A stretch of 33,727 nucleotides of DNA from Chara braunii (lineage: Eukaryota; Streptophyta; Charophyceae; Charales; Characeae): the NCBI GenBank assembly GCA_003427395.1, contig BFEA01000198.1, positions 2,261,458-2,295,184 on the forward strand, written 5' to 3'. Below are positions 1 to 8,302 of the stretch, piece by piece. Under the pieces are notes generated by a model. That model was not told the DNA's origin. It ran no database searches and saw only the letters and a list, made by a program, of their open reading frames with translations. The position numbers and the translations under genes were made by a program. Position 1 is the stretch's first letter. Each line of letters opens with the position of its first letter.

Positions 1-134
1 TCTTCATAATGCTAGGGGCAACCTCTGAGCCTTTTTCTCTGGTTTATAGTCGGCAGGCATGCGGACTTTTGTCATATGTGTCATAGGGAAAAAGTGTCGA
101 AAAAAACGGTTCTTTTTTCTAAAAGGGCGATGGC

Positions 135-268
135 CCGGAGATATCATCTTCAGACTGACCAGCCCCAGGTAAATTCAGAGTTATTTACTCATCTGAGTTA
201 ATTGAGATCTGAACTGAGGTCTTCATTTCCATGGGTCATGGGTGTACCAGCTGTGCTAGGCCCGGACA
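135..268 (-). repeat. tRNA-derived SINE copy (family 1, copy 1)
   Basis: Read on the minus strand, a tRNA-like head runs leftward from about 268. A box A-like TAGCACAGCTGG lies at 247-258 and a degenerate box B-like segment at 204-215. The body at 138-179 matches the second copy at 2551-2592, including the tail GATGATATCT. The box A to box B spacing is normal for a Pol III internal promoter. Box B is mutated, so this copy is probably silent. It abuts a U6-like sequence head to head. Left and right limits are approximate. Confidence 0.6.
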
Positions 269-352
269 TCCATTAAAATTTGAACGATACAGAGAAGATT
301 AGCATGGCCCCTGCACAAGGATGACATGGATAAATCGACAAATGCTTTTTTT
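264..352 (+). pseudogene. U6 snRNA-like sequence (variant or pseudogene)
   Basis: From GGACATCC through the ACGATACAGAGAAGATTAGC block (284-303) and ATGGCCCCTGCACAAGGATGAC this follows U6 snRNA closely, including the ACAGAGA and AGC elements that pair with U2 and U4 in the spliceosome. A T-run at 346-352 could act as a Pol III terminator. The usual 5' stem-loop (GTCCCTTCGGGGAC) is not recognisable; that position is taken by the head of the SINE on the other strand. Several substitutions lie in the 3' half. I see no plant-type USE or TATA upstream, so a pseudogene is more likely than an active gene. Confidence 0.75.
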
Positions 353-554
353 CTTTTCTTTTTAATCCCCTTTTTTGCTCTTATCACTTCATCTTGGAGG
401 CTGACACTGGCGTCTTTAAAAAATAAAATAAAAGTTTTTTGACAAGGACAAATGTTCGGTATTTTTTTGGGCCCTCTGGTATATCTTTTTGTATAAGATT
501 GGACATATAATTGACAGTGGGACTGAGTATATACTTTTGGTGTGCATTGAGCAG

Positions 555-745
555 CGTGAGGTTCTATAACGGCTTCGAGCTCTGTGCCGACGGACCTGTG
601 GTGACATTTAGTTTCATTGGAATTACTGACTGGATGCGCGATATTGTCTTTCCTTTTGTGTCTGTTCGAACAGCGAGGCTTTGAGCTCGGTACCGACAGA
701 TCTGAGGTGTTTTTTCAGTTCCATTGGGATTATCGACTGCATGTG
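555..745. repeat. Diverged tandem duplication, about 106-bp period
   Basis: The segment around 571-640 (GGCTTCGAGCTC, then GCCGACGGACCTG) recurs at about 677-745 (GGCTTTGAGCTC, then ACCGACAGATCTG) in the same orientation with many substitutions. No coding content or RNA-gene signature was recognised. It fills the stretch between the U6-like sequence and the first hammerhead. Confidence 0.5.
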
Positions 746-917
746 TTATAGAAGGGCTTAGGTGTTTCTGAGTGGATTCGAGCGTGTGACTTGGGATGAG
801 TGAAAAGAGGTACGGTTGCGACTCAGGGAAAGAAATACCGGTCAAGCAAAGTCGTAGTTGCTTGAAGTCTCAAATATTAATACGGTAGACAGTCAGAAGT
901 TCATCAAGCCGACTTTA

Positions 918-970
918 TGACCCCTGATGAGTCCTGGCAGGCGGCCAGGCGAAACCGGTCGGTCGGGTCA
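918..970 (+). ncRNA. Hammerhead ribozyme, type I, copy 1
   Basis: The complete catalytic core is present in order. Stem I strand GACCC is at 919-923 and the core CTGATGA at 924-930. Stem II pairs CCTGGC (933-938) with GCCAGG (944-949) around loop AGGCG, closed by G931-C950 with U932 bulged. GAAA is at 951-954. Stem III pairs ACC (954-956) with GGT (961-963) around GGTC. The cleavage-site C is 964, and GGGTC (965-969) pairs back to 919-923; T918-A970 extends stem I. Predicted self-cleavage is 3' of position 964 (GUC triplet). Because stem I is the open helix, this is a type I motif with a minimal stem III, the form described for Penelope-like elements. Function is inferred from fold only. Confidence 0.85.
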
Positions 971-1030
971 CTACTGCCTAATGGAAGCTTGTCTTCCGAT
1001 TTTTGCGCTTCAAGTTTATCCTTTTTTATG

Positions 1031-1310
1031 TTTTTTTTTTTTTTTTTTAAGCCCTTGTGTAAGCCCTCTATCCCGGCGGTGGTAAGAGAACCGTCAGAAT
1101 TGAGGGCTTATCTGCCGGGCTGCTCCGTCTATTGGTGGGGAGCGGTGCCTGCTGGAAACCGGGTCCAGCGTCCCATTGATACATCTTTTGTGCTGAGAAC
1201 CAGGCTCAGCGTCCTTTGGAAGTACATAGGTAAAATGAGAAAACGAGAAAGCCATGATCGTGCGATAATCCGGGAAAGGCCCTGTTGCTGGAAACCTGGT
1301 CCAGCGTCCT
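1031..1310 (-). repeat. Probable antisense retroelement 3' end with iterated hairpin
   Basis: On the minus strand this reads as a tail followed by an A-run (T-run on plus at about 1031-1048). The segment 1125-1175 matches, in inverted orientation, 22527-22580 just upstream of the poly(A) of the LINE at 17.45-22.9 kb, including CTATTGGTGGGGAGC. It contains three copies of a 6-bp-stem, 7-nt-loop hairpin at 1151-1169, 1192-1210 and 1287-1305. It may therefore be a relic of a related LINE or SINE 3' end inserted inside the hammerhead-bounded unit. Confidence 0.45.
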
Positions 1311-1405
1311 GCCCCTCTCTTGGCATGCAGTCCGGCTCAGGAAAATGGAAGGAGCCACTGGGGGGCACCAGTAATCAAGACACGTTCAGGAACTCTGGCG
1401 TTTAC

Positions 1406-1491
1406 TTTCTTCTTCGTTCTTCTTCTTCGTTCTTCTTCTTCTTCTTCTTCTTCTTCTTCTTCTTCTTCTTCTTCTTCTTCTTCTTCTTCTC
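1406..1491. repeat. (TTC)n microsatellite
   Basis: A nearly pure TTC/CTT run of about 85 bp. Open frames through it encode only poly-Phe, poly-Ser or poly-Leu and are not genes. Confidence 0.95.
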
Positions 1492-1670
1492 TCCGATTGG
1501 CTTGGTGTGAAAGTTAATGTTGGAGCGTCAGTGTATTGGGTACCTTAACCACCATCACTATCAGTTGTCCATAGTTGACATACCTCTGGCATGGTGCCTC
1601 ATTTCCTATGCCTTGTATCTCGACTCTCGCTTTTCTTACCACTCTGGGCGCAATTCTGGCCTCCTTCCCC

Positions 1671-1772
1671 GGATCTGTATTTTCTTTGTTCTGGCCTTGA
1701 TCCCTGTTTCGTCCAGGGGACCTGTATTTTCTTTGTTCTGGTCTTGATCGCTGGTTCAGTTCTTTGGAAATA
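1671..1772. repeat. 47-bp tandem duplication
   Basis: GGATCTGTATTTTCTTTG at 1671 recurs as GGACCTGTATTTTCTTTG at 1718, and both copies continue into a shared CTGG(C/T)CTTGATC segment. The offset is 47 bp. No function recognised. Confidence 0.75.
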
Positions 1773-2174
1773 AAGTCTTTGGTTTCGATCCCTGGACCGT
1801 CCTTTCTTTTATGCTTTTTTTACTTTCGCCCTTGGCGGTTACTTTTTTGCTTTCTGTGTCTATCTGGATGTTTCCGTTTTTTTGGTGTTCCGAAATTAGG
1901 CCTGGACGTCTTCGGTCGGCGTGTCTGTTCGTGGTTAATCTGAATCTCCTGAGCCATGTTTCTTGGGCCTGGTAGTAGCTTCTGCAGTTAGTAGAGTTTT
2001 TGGTTCTCGTAGTTTTCTTTGGTATATGGACTTGTTCTCTCCGACGGTACATTTGGTGTGAGTAGTGGGGTTGAAGTAAAGAATGAGTTGAGTATGGACG
2101 TGGCTTACGGAAAGCTGTTGACATTGCTATTTAGAGGTAGACCAACACAGGATTGTCCTCCTCATTCGTGACTT

Positions 2175-2226
2175 TGACCCCTGATGAGTGCCGGCTGGCG
2201 ACTGGCCGAAATGCGGCGTAGGGTCG
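2175..2226 (+). ncRNA. Hammerhead ribozyme, type I, copy 2
   Basis: Stem I strand GACCC is at 2176-2180 and the core CTGATGA at 2181-2187. Stem II pairs GCCGG (2190-2194) with CTGGC (2202-2206) around CTGGCGA, with G2188-C2207 closing and U2189 bulged as in copy 1. GAAA is at 2208-2211. Stem III pairs ATG (2211-2213) with CGT (2217-2219) around CGG. The cleavage-site A is 2220, and GGGTC (2221-2225) pairs with 2176-2180. Compared with copy 1, stems II and III differ in sequence yet still pair, while the core, stem I and the odd bulged U are kept. A17 (GUA) is a permitted though usually slower cleavage triplet. Activity is untested. Confidence 0.8.
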
Positions 2227-2304
2227 CATCGCCGTATGATAGGTTCGCGCTTCATGATTAATTTTATGCGACCTATCGGTCGTGTTCGGGAGAGCTCCTG
2301 TGTC

Positions 2305-2412
2305 ATTTCTTCCACCTCTCCTTTCTTTCTGTTTCCCTCTCCTCCTTCTTCCTCTCTTCCTCTCTTCCTCTCTTCATCCTCATCTCTTCCCTCTTCGCTC
2401 CTTTGCTTGAGT
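2305..2412. repeat. Pyrimidine-rich low-complexity tract
   Basis: CT-rich sequence with TCCTCTTCC iterations immediately downstream of the second hammerhead. A 90-residue open frame across it is low-complexity Ser/Pro and was not called as a gene. Confidence 0.8.
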
Positions 2413-2534
2413 CAGTCCTGCGTCTTTCGATGTCCCTACCTCCATGCCCCTATCTGTTAATGTAAACGCGTCAGAGTGAATGCATATTGTGGTTCGAGTC
2501 GTTATTGCTCTATAATTATTGCAAGGGTTGAGAG

Positions 2535-2690
2535 TTCATCTCTGCATCCCCTTGAGATATCATCATTGAGCTGACGGGCCCTAGGTAATTCAGAAGTACG
2601 TTATTTTGTTAGGCTGATTACATACGGATTTGAACCTGGGTCTGTATTTCAACAGTTCATGGTGTACCAACTGAGCTAGGTGCGATGGTG
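2535..2690 (-). repeat. tRNA-derived SINE copy (family 1, copy 2)
   Basis: The minus strand carries a well-preserved tRNA-like head: box A TAGCTCAGTTGG (2667-2678) and box B GGTTCAAATCC (2626-2636), 30 bp apart as in a Pol III type 2 promoter. The non-tRNA body continues leftward through a TCTGAATTACCTAGGGCC-like block to GATGATATCTC at 2551-2560, matching the copy at 135-268. The head is better preserved here, so transcription is conceivable. It is a SINE rather than a tRNA gene because the acceptor stem ends do not pair convincingly and a conserved body follows. Confidence 0.7.
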
Positions 2691-3034
2691 AAATCTACAA
2701 ATCTTAATTAAAAAAAAACTAACCAAAAAAAAAACGGTCCTTCTGCTAGTACCGGTAGTTGGTGGCGGGGAGTGGTAGTTGGGAGGAGAAGGAAATTTAG
2801 AAGAGGCGTGAGAGCAGGCGGGGAGGCGGTCGCAGGTGAAAATCAAGGGGTGGCATTCTGTTTTCTTTGTGTGTGTGTGAATGCGCCCACCAGTCTGTAG
2901 GGCAGGTGGCTTTGGTGTGCTGTTTGATGGACTGATTTTGAAGATTTGTTTTTTTTTGTTCTGTTTGTGGTTCGGTCATTCATTGACGGTCCATTTTATG
3001 CCGTTTCATTGTCCTTTTTTCTTTTTCTCTTTTT

Positions 3035-3266
3035 GTGCGTGAGTTGTGGGGATAGAACTGGCCATTACATAGTGCACATTGCTGAAGGCGAACTGTTGAT
3101 AACCAGACCTCAGCTCGAGTCCTTATATTAGATGAATACCACAGTCAATAGACTTCGCTCTCAATTACCCAGGTCGCTCAGGATGATGATGATGATTAAA
3201 CCACCGGTTCACATGCGCCTACGTTGACAAAGCTACTTTCCAAGGCTCGCGAATCCGAAACTGCAG
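3035..3266 (+). repeat. tRNA-like SINE (family 2), full copy
   Basis: The head runs from GTGCGTGAGTTGTGGGG through ACTGGCCATTACATAGTGCA, with an anticodon-arm-like ACTGTTGATAACCAG and a box B-like CTCGAGTCC. It resembles a rearranged tRNA-Asn-type sequence. The middle contains CTCAATTACCCAGGTCGCTC then GGATGATGATGATG, and the tail CAAAGCTACTTTCCAAGGCTCGC recurs in the copy at 3361-3577. The central block is shared with SINE family 1 on the other strand at 138-179 and 2551-2592. Box A is not canonical. Confidence 0.6.
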
Positions 3267-3278
3267 CTTTTCAAAATT

Positions 3279-3346
3279 GTGGGCGAGTTGTGGGCACAGA
3301 ACTGGCCATTACATAGTGCATGCTGCTGAAGGCAAACTGTTGATAA
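3279..3346 (+). repeat. SINE family 2, head-only fragment
   Basis: Repeats only the head of the neighbouring copies (GTGGGCGAGTTGTGGGCACA through CTGTTGATAAGCA) and then stops. It is preceded by CTTTTCAAAATT, which also precedes the next copy, so it looks like a local partial duplication. Confidence 0.7.
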
Positions 3347-3360
3347 GCACTTTTCAAAGT

Positions 3361-3577
3361 TGTGGGTGAGTTGTGGGCACAGAACTGGCCGTTACGTAGT
3401 GCATGTTGCTGAGGCGAACTGTTGATTAGCAGACGTGAGATTGACTCCTGTATCAGATGAACAAACTTCACTCTGAATTACCTGGATCGGTCAGGACGAT
3501 GATGATTAAACCTTCCAAAGCTCACACGAGCCTAAGTTCACAAAGCTACCTTACCTTCCAAAGCTCGCTAGTCAGAG
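3361..3577 (+). repeat. tRNA-like SINE (family 2), second full copy
   Basis: Same order as 3035-3266: GAGTTGTGGGCACAGAACTGG head, a box B-like GATTGACTCC, the central CTGAATTACCTGG and CGGTCAG block, GATGATGATTAAACC, then CAAAGCTACCTTACCTTCCAA and GCTCGC. Substitutions are scattered and no terminal poly(A) is evident. The two full copies flank the head-only fragment, forming a small tandem array. Confidence 0.6.
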
Positions 3578-5008
3578 ACTGCGCCTTCCAGAAACGTGGC
3601 CTGCAGCGTTCACTACCGGCCCAGGCCTGAATCAAAAAGCTGTTACCACGTAAACCAGTAAGAGCCCTGCTCGGTTTCGGGTGAGCTTGTGGTTAAAAAA
3701 AAAAGAAGCAAAGGATGACGATGATACCTCCAGGCCATCTACATGTGGCTCTCTCATTTTCATTTTGTCTTCTGTTTCTTTTTCTTTTTTTTTTCATGGA
3801 TTTCCCCGGCCCCCAGTCCTGGCCAGATTCAGTCAAAAGGCAACAATGGGGTTGGATGCCAGCGCAGTGCACCAAGTGATGCTTGAAAGGAAACATGTTG
3901 AGGTACGTTGATGACCTCACAGTCGATGCAAGGGATTGGATAGAAAAGGTGACCCAGGATAGCTTAAAAGGTTCAACTCATGCTATCTTTTTTATCTGCG
4001 AATATATTCCAATGGCTCAGGATAGGAAACTGACCCAGGATAGCTGAACAGGTTTTCTCAGGTAAAAGAAAGTGCAGCTCATCAAGGGGGGCATAGGAGA
4101 AAGAGGGTCACCGGAATGATGTTTGAACGGCTCTGAGTTTCTGGCTACCTGACTGTGAGATGGCTGAGCAGGTTCTCTTGGGTAGTGCTGTCCCCCTTCT
4201 GCCAGGAGCTTTCGCGCTGCAGAAGCCACGGGGCACAGCTCATTCCCTGCTGCCTCATCTGATCGTCGTCCATTCCGCCATCCACGCTTTCGCAAAAGAA
4301 TTTGCTCAAGTTTTCGTTGAACGTGTAGTGATCCATTCTTGCCCTGGTTTGCACTCCACGTAGAAGTCTCCCACTTACTGGCATGAATGTCGTAGTAGAA
4401 TTTGCGAAATTTTGCTCCTGTTTTCGTTTTGCTCATGTTTTCGTTTAAACCACTAGTACCTTTGCCGTCCGGTTTCAACAAGTTTTAGCCTAGTCCCAAA
4501 CTTTTAGGAGGCTGGGCCCGACAACGGCTGCCGTTGATAAATCTGATCGGCGGCTGTCGTTTCGTTTCCGCCTCCTGAAAGGTCGGAGGCCCACTATTTT
4601 CCGAACCGACAAAGGTACTAGCGCTTTAACGTGTAGTAACTCCCACCGACGCCGTTCTCCCACCGATGCCTTGGATACATTCGCAGATAAAAAGGCCTCT
4701 TCTTTGGCTGACGTCATAATGTCATAGTAGAAGTCACTATCATTCCTGGATTTCCAAATCACAGCGAAAATGGCAAGCCTGGATGCCAATGCCACATAAT
4801 CCGAGGCCTTTATGACAGAGAAGCGTCGAGGAGGAATCCCTTCACTGGCAGGGGGTTCAACTCATACTAACTTCTTTTATATGCGAATGTATTCCAAGGC
4901 AGACTCCACCCAAGCCTGTGACAATCCACAACCCATACCACACTGATAGGCCTACCCATGGTACGGAAACCCGTTTTTGTGCCTCCTTTCGATTTTTTCC
5001 TTTTTTTA
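3578..5008. other. Unassigned repeat-rich DNA
   Basis: No gene recognised. A motif (TTCAACTCATGCTATC with TTTATCTGCGAATATATTCC) occurs at about 3969-4010, again at 4856-4900, and inverted at about 4670-4695 (GGATACATTCGCAGATAAAAA). A second motif reading TTCTACTACGACAT on the minus strand appears near 4395 and, diverged, near 4725. Minus-strand open frames of 154 and 101 codons lie across these repeats and share a FYYDI string. They show no family features and may be relics of a duplicated mobile or gene-derived segment. Confidence 0.4.
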
Positions 5009-5116
5009 GTTTAAGACCATTCCTCGTTTATGCGGGTGGGTGATCCTTGTGCAGGGGCCATGCTAATCTTCTGTCTCTGTATCGTTCTAATTGTAACGGA
5101 TGTCTCGAAGGATGCC
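5009..5116 (-). pseudogene. U6 snRNA processed pseudogene
   Basis: On the minus strand this aligns along the whole of U6: a 5' CCTTCGAGACATCCG hairpin-like start, AACGATACAGAGA, a 3-nt insertion, AGAAGATTAGCATGGCCCC, then TGCACAAGGATCAC and a degraded 3' part ending GGTCTTAAAC. Downstream on that strand comes an A-rich run (plus 4994-5007, T-rich) rather than a terminator T-run, which fits reverse transcription of a U6 RNA by a LINE. The insertion sits by the ACAGAGA box, so this copy cannot be a normal spliceosomal U6. Confidence 0.8.
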
Positions 5117-6095
5117 TGTTTTCAATTTTTTTTGACCTGGGGTGCGCTTTCTGAGTTTGTCCTTGAATTAACTGCAGTATAGATTCGGTCATGACTCGAC
5201 CGGATAAGGAACTTAGAGTCTTAGATTACATTCTTTTTCAACTACTTCGAATCTTTTTCCGTTGTGCGCACATGTGCAAAAGTTTGTGCGTCTGTGTGCA
5301 AGCAAGCCAGCTGCCCGCTTTCTCTTTTCTTGCGCCAACTTCCCTGCCTTCACCTTCTTGCAACCTTTTGGCTTCCCACCTCTGGTCTCTCGCGGGTCAT
5401 TGGTTGCATACAAGCTGGCCAAATCAAGGGGGTGATACCCGCACAGCTCCACCAATCATTCCGATTTTGCAAGTTTCCGAATCTTCCAGCCATCTCTTGC
5501 TTTCTTGAAACTACTACTCCTCCCCATTCCTCTCTGTCTCCACCCCTCCCGAATGTCTGCTTCTCCTCTATCTGCACCGGCCATCCACCACATTCCCCCC
5601 TATAAATATGACTGTCCCTCTCCTTCAGCACTCTATTTGATCTCGACAGCAATACTGCATGGACTGCAGGGGTTGTCCCACGCCGTCGCACAGCCTAGTC
5701 ATGCCTCAGGGATTGGGCGGCGTGGTGATGTGAGTTGGTCTTACACGTAGGCCTGGTAGGTTGAGGCGGAGGGACGAAGCAGAGCTGGAGGGCGGAAGTC
5801 GTGAGTGGGAGTTTGCTTCAATGATGGGGACGGGGTCGCCTTGAGCTCGTCCTTTAAGTAGAGTGTTGTGTTCGCTCCACACATGTTATCGTTTTGAGCG
5901 GTTGTCATTTGCAATTTGAGTTTATTTTTGCCTCCTCCATCTCTGCTTGGTCTGTTAACATCACATCACTTTTGCGTACGGGAAGGAGTTCGATGGCAAT
6001 GCTTCATTCACTGGCCAGACAGAAGACACACATCAAGCATTCGGTTTCTTTGAAGACTGAAAGGATTTTACTCTTTGAATAGAAGGTTGACGCAC
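5117..6095. other. Unassigned; possible intron or 3' flank of the exon candidate at 6096-6599
   Basis: Open frames on both strands here are short and overlapping, with no recognisable domain. If the minus-strand exon at 6096-6599 is real, some of this stretch would be its downstream intron. I could not identify the next acceptor and exon. Confidence 0.3.
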
Positions 6096-6599
6096 CTGCA
6101 GCTTTGTGACGCCATCAGTGGTGAGCGTGACAGATATGGTTGAATTATCGTCAGTGCAAATGAAAAGCACACGCGAACCCGGTGCTACGCCTGGAGACCC
6201 AGCAGGAGCTGCAGTTGGGGAGGCTGTTGAGCCTGAGGTGCTTGTTGTGGCTGGACCTGGTGGTGAGCTTGGTACGCCTGGTTCAGAGGCTGGTCCATTT
6301 GGGGCATTTCCCAATGCATTTGGTCCACTTTGCGCTCCTTCTGCCAAACTCTGTGGCTTTGTGGTACCTGACATGCCGAGCAGTGATGGAGCGCCCCGCT
6401 GAGGCTGCTTCAGACCTGTTGCTGGTGAAGGTGGGCTTTTGGGAGATGCCACTGTGGTTGGTTGTTGACTCAGTTGAGACGAGTCTGGAGGAGCAGGAGG
6501 AGCAGGAGGAGCAGCGGGAGGTTGCTCTGGTGGTGGCACGCTTTGGATCGGAGACACCCCAAGTAGAGAGCACGAACGGAAAGCGAGCACATGACCATC
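6096..6599 (-). CDS. Candidate internal exon, Pro/Ser/Ala-rich, unidentified gene
   Basis: On the minus strand a 168-codon open segment is bounded by a good acceptor (pyrimidine-rich CCCTTTTGCAG ending at 6600) and a good donor (CTGCAG then GTGCGT starting at 6095). Both junctions are phase 0. The product starts DGHVLAFRSCSLLGV, passes through a long Pro/Ala/Ser/Gly-rich linker (roughly residues 20-125), and ends in a globular-looking segment GSRVLFICTDDNSTISVTLT plus TDGVTKLQ. The mix of ordered ends and a disordered middle suggests a regulatory or scaffold protein. I do not recognise the family. The next candidate exon on the same strand is upstream at 7467-7673, also phase 0, so they probably belong to one gene, which could be the only host gene in the window. 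An antisense open frame here is a shadow. Confidence 0.45.
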
Positions 6600-7176
6600 C
6601 TGCAAAAGGGCTCCACAACCACGGCGAAGCAAGGCATAGCAAGGCCAGAGCAGTCGTCACCGGAAATGTGATTAGTTAGCAGCCGTCAAACCAATTTCTT
6701 TAAAAAGTTATAAAAACAGAAATACTTGGTTTCAAATTTCAATAGACTTCACTGTATTTAATTTGTCAAAGAATCCCCTCTTCCCTTCACGCCTGGAAGC
6801 CTTGTTCCATGAGGCCCGATCACATAGCAAAAAAGTTGAAAAAACTATTGAAGTTTCGCCAGCAGTTCCTTCGTTCATGCCTAATCACGATTTTCTTTCC
6901 GAGTACAGCTGTTTTTCTTCTTAGAGTAATTACTAATTAGTGATTGACACTTACGCCAGAAGAGTGCGGTCATATTTGAATATTGAAAAGTTTCTGTGCT
7001 TGTAGTCTCTGAGGCTCCTCTTAAAGTCGCTAAAGTAAACTATGGCAAGCCTGATGATTGAGCAATTAATTTGAAAGATTGTTTTGTTGGATGTCTTTTA
7101 ATTGAATTAACTCATATGGGGTTCTAGACTGACAAATGTATGAGCAGCATATCAGTATTCTGTATTTCGTGGACGC
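6600..7176. other. Probable intron, AT-richer unique sequence
   Basis: It lies between two phase-0 exon candidates on the minus strand, with a candidate acceptor at its left end. No RNA gene or transposon signature seen. The donor side is in the purine tract that follows. Confidence 0.35.
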
Positions 7177-7392
7177 AGAAGAAGAAGAAGAAGAAGAAGA
7201 AGAAGAAGAAGAAGAAGAAGAAGAAGAAGCAGAAGAAGAATGGGGAGGAAGGGCAGAAAGGAGGGAAGGGAGGGGGAAGGTGAAGAAAGAGGCAGGGGGG
7301 GGGGACAAGGGAGGGAAGAGGAGGGAGGAGGATGAAGGAAGGAGGAAGGAGGAAGGAGGAGGCAGGAGGAAGGTGGAAAGAGGAAGAACGTG
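7177..7392. repeat. (GAA)n microsatellite continuing into a homopurine tract
   Basis: About 55 bp of GAA repeats followed by about 150 bp of almost pure G/A (GGAGGAAGG-type). Open frames across it encode poly-Glu or poly-Ser and are not credible. Such mirror-like homopurine tracts can form triplex DNA; here it would lie in a presumed intron. Confidence 0.9.
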
Positions 7393-7466
7393 GTTCATTG
7401 CACCTTTCTGAAGAAGCCCCACATTCTTCCCCCCCCCTCCCCCGTTCCCCCCCTTTCCCTCAGTAC

Positions 7467-7673
7467 CTTGTGAACTGTGGCCTGCGTGTCTCCAGTCCCC
7501 TGTGTTTTGATAGAAGGTAAACCAACAGTCAAGAGGCCATTATCTGCAGTACATATGACTTTCCGGCTCAATCGCACAATGCTCTCAATTTTCTCCAGTG
7601 AATAAACAAATGCCGGAAATACTGTGGAGATTCCTGTGGTTTGGTATTTGTCCCAGAAGTCCCAAAATGGAAG
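7467..7673 (-). CDS. Candidate internal exon, unidentified gene
   Basis: On the minus strand an acceptor TGATTTGCAG ends at 7674 and a donor CACAAG then GTACTG begins at 7466, enclosing exactly 69 codons in phase 0. The peptide runs LPFWDFWDKYQTTGISTVFP, then AFVYSLEKIESIVRLSRKVI, CTADNGLLTVGLPSIKTQ and finally GTGDTQATVHK. It has the alternating hydrophobic pattern of a folded domain and no low complexity. It precedes the Pro-rich exon at 6096-6599 on the same strand with matching phase. Function unknown. No upstream exon was found before the repeats at 7.8-8.7 kb. Confidence 0.45.
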
Positions 7674-8302
7674 CTGCAAATCACAAATCAAGCAGCCAAC
7701 ACATGACGATTCAGAATCACGTCAATGCTCTTCACTGTCAGTCAGTTAACATGCAGAACATTCACTGTTATGTGCTGTTCATAAGACTCTATCCACACCA
7801 GTGTGCCTCTGTCTGTCTGCCTGCCTGCCTGCCTGCCTGCCTGCTGGGCAACAATTAGACTTCTCATTTCCCTGCTGCTCATGACAATGGAAAGGCCGAT
7901 GGAACTCCCCCATCAGAGAAAATAATGGTACTCAAAATAAAGAAGAAGATGACATGAGTTTTATTATCATGGCGAAATCAACTTCTTCCCAGCAACACCT
8001 TGACCACCGCCAAGGCTCTCAACCCTTCTACTCATCCGCCACTCAGATTGAGGTGAATGAACTCCACCCACTCTGTTGCACAGTTTGTTAGTCGAAGCGC
8101 AAGAAACGGAAAGGCGAATGAAAGATAACCTGGTGTCTGTTCCACAGTTCATCAGTGGATGTTGGAGACATGCAAAGAGAAGTCAAACTACCAGTCCACC
8201 CCGATGATTGGTTAACAGGTCACCTGCAGGTACCGGTGAAAGTCTTGTGGAGGGCCACATGATATTTTACTGTGCGGGCTCCATGAAATTATCTGGCACC
8301 CG
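7674..8302. other. Unassigned, includes a short (CTGC)n run
   Basis: A CTGC/CCTG microsatellite lies at 7812-7844. A minus-strand stretch around 7967-8152 is open but has no recognisable domain. A CTGATGA string on the minus strand near 8150 is not a hammerhead because no stem II and GAAA follow it. Confidence 0.4.

Larger units (their letters stand above)
919..2225 (+). mobile_element. Hammerhead-bounded unit, possibly a retrozyme-like or Penelope-derived non-autonomous element
   Basis: Two type I hammerheads in direct orientation define a unit of about 1256 nt between predicted cleavage sites (964/965 and 2220/2221). Flanks of the two ribozymes are also related: GACTTT precedes both GACCC strands, and GCGCTTCA follows each by about 40-60 nt. 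No convincing protein is encoded. The interior holds a T-run (about 1031-1048), an iterated hairpin (1151-1305), a TTC tract and a 47-bp tandem duplication. Tandem HHRs are the hallmark of retrozymes and of Penelope-like pseudo-LTRs. The size is somewhat above plant retrozymes as I remember them. The element assignment is inference. Confidence 0.5.

Noticed and set aside
917-1510. 197-codon open frame across the first hammerhead and the TTC tract
   Set aside because: Low-complexity Phe/Ser runs and overlap with structured RNA; no domain.
2616-2690. Functional tRNA gene
   Set aside because: Boxes A and B are good, but the acceptor ends do not pair convincingly, and a SINE body shared with 135-268 follows.
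7136-7422. Poly-Glu / poly-Ser open frames
   Set aside because: Produced by the GAA microsatellite and homopurine tract.
7812-7844. CRISPR-like regular repeats
   Set aside because: A simple CTGC microsatellite; no spacer structure, and the window is eukaryotic.
8120-8160. CTGATGA on the minus strand as a third hammerhead
   Set aside because: No stem II, no GAAA and no pairing stem I follow it.
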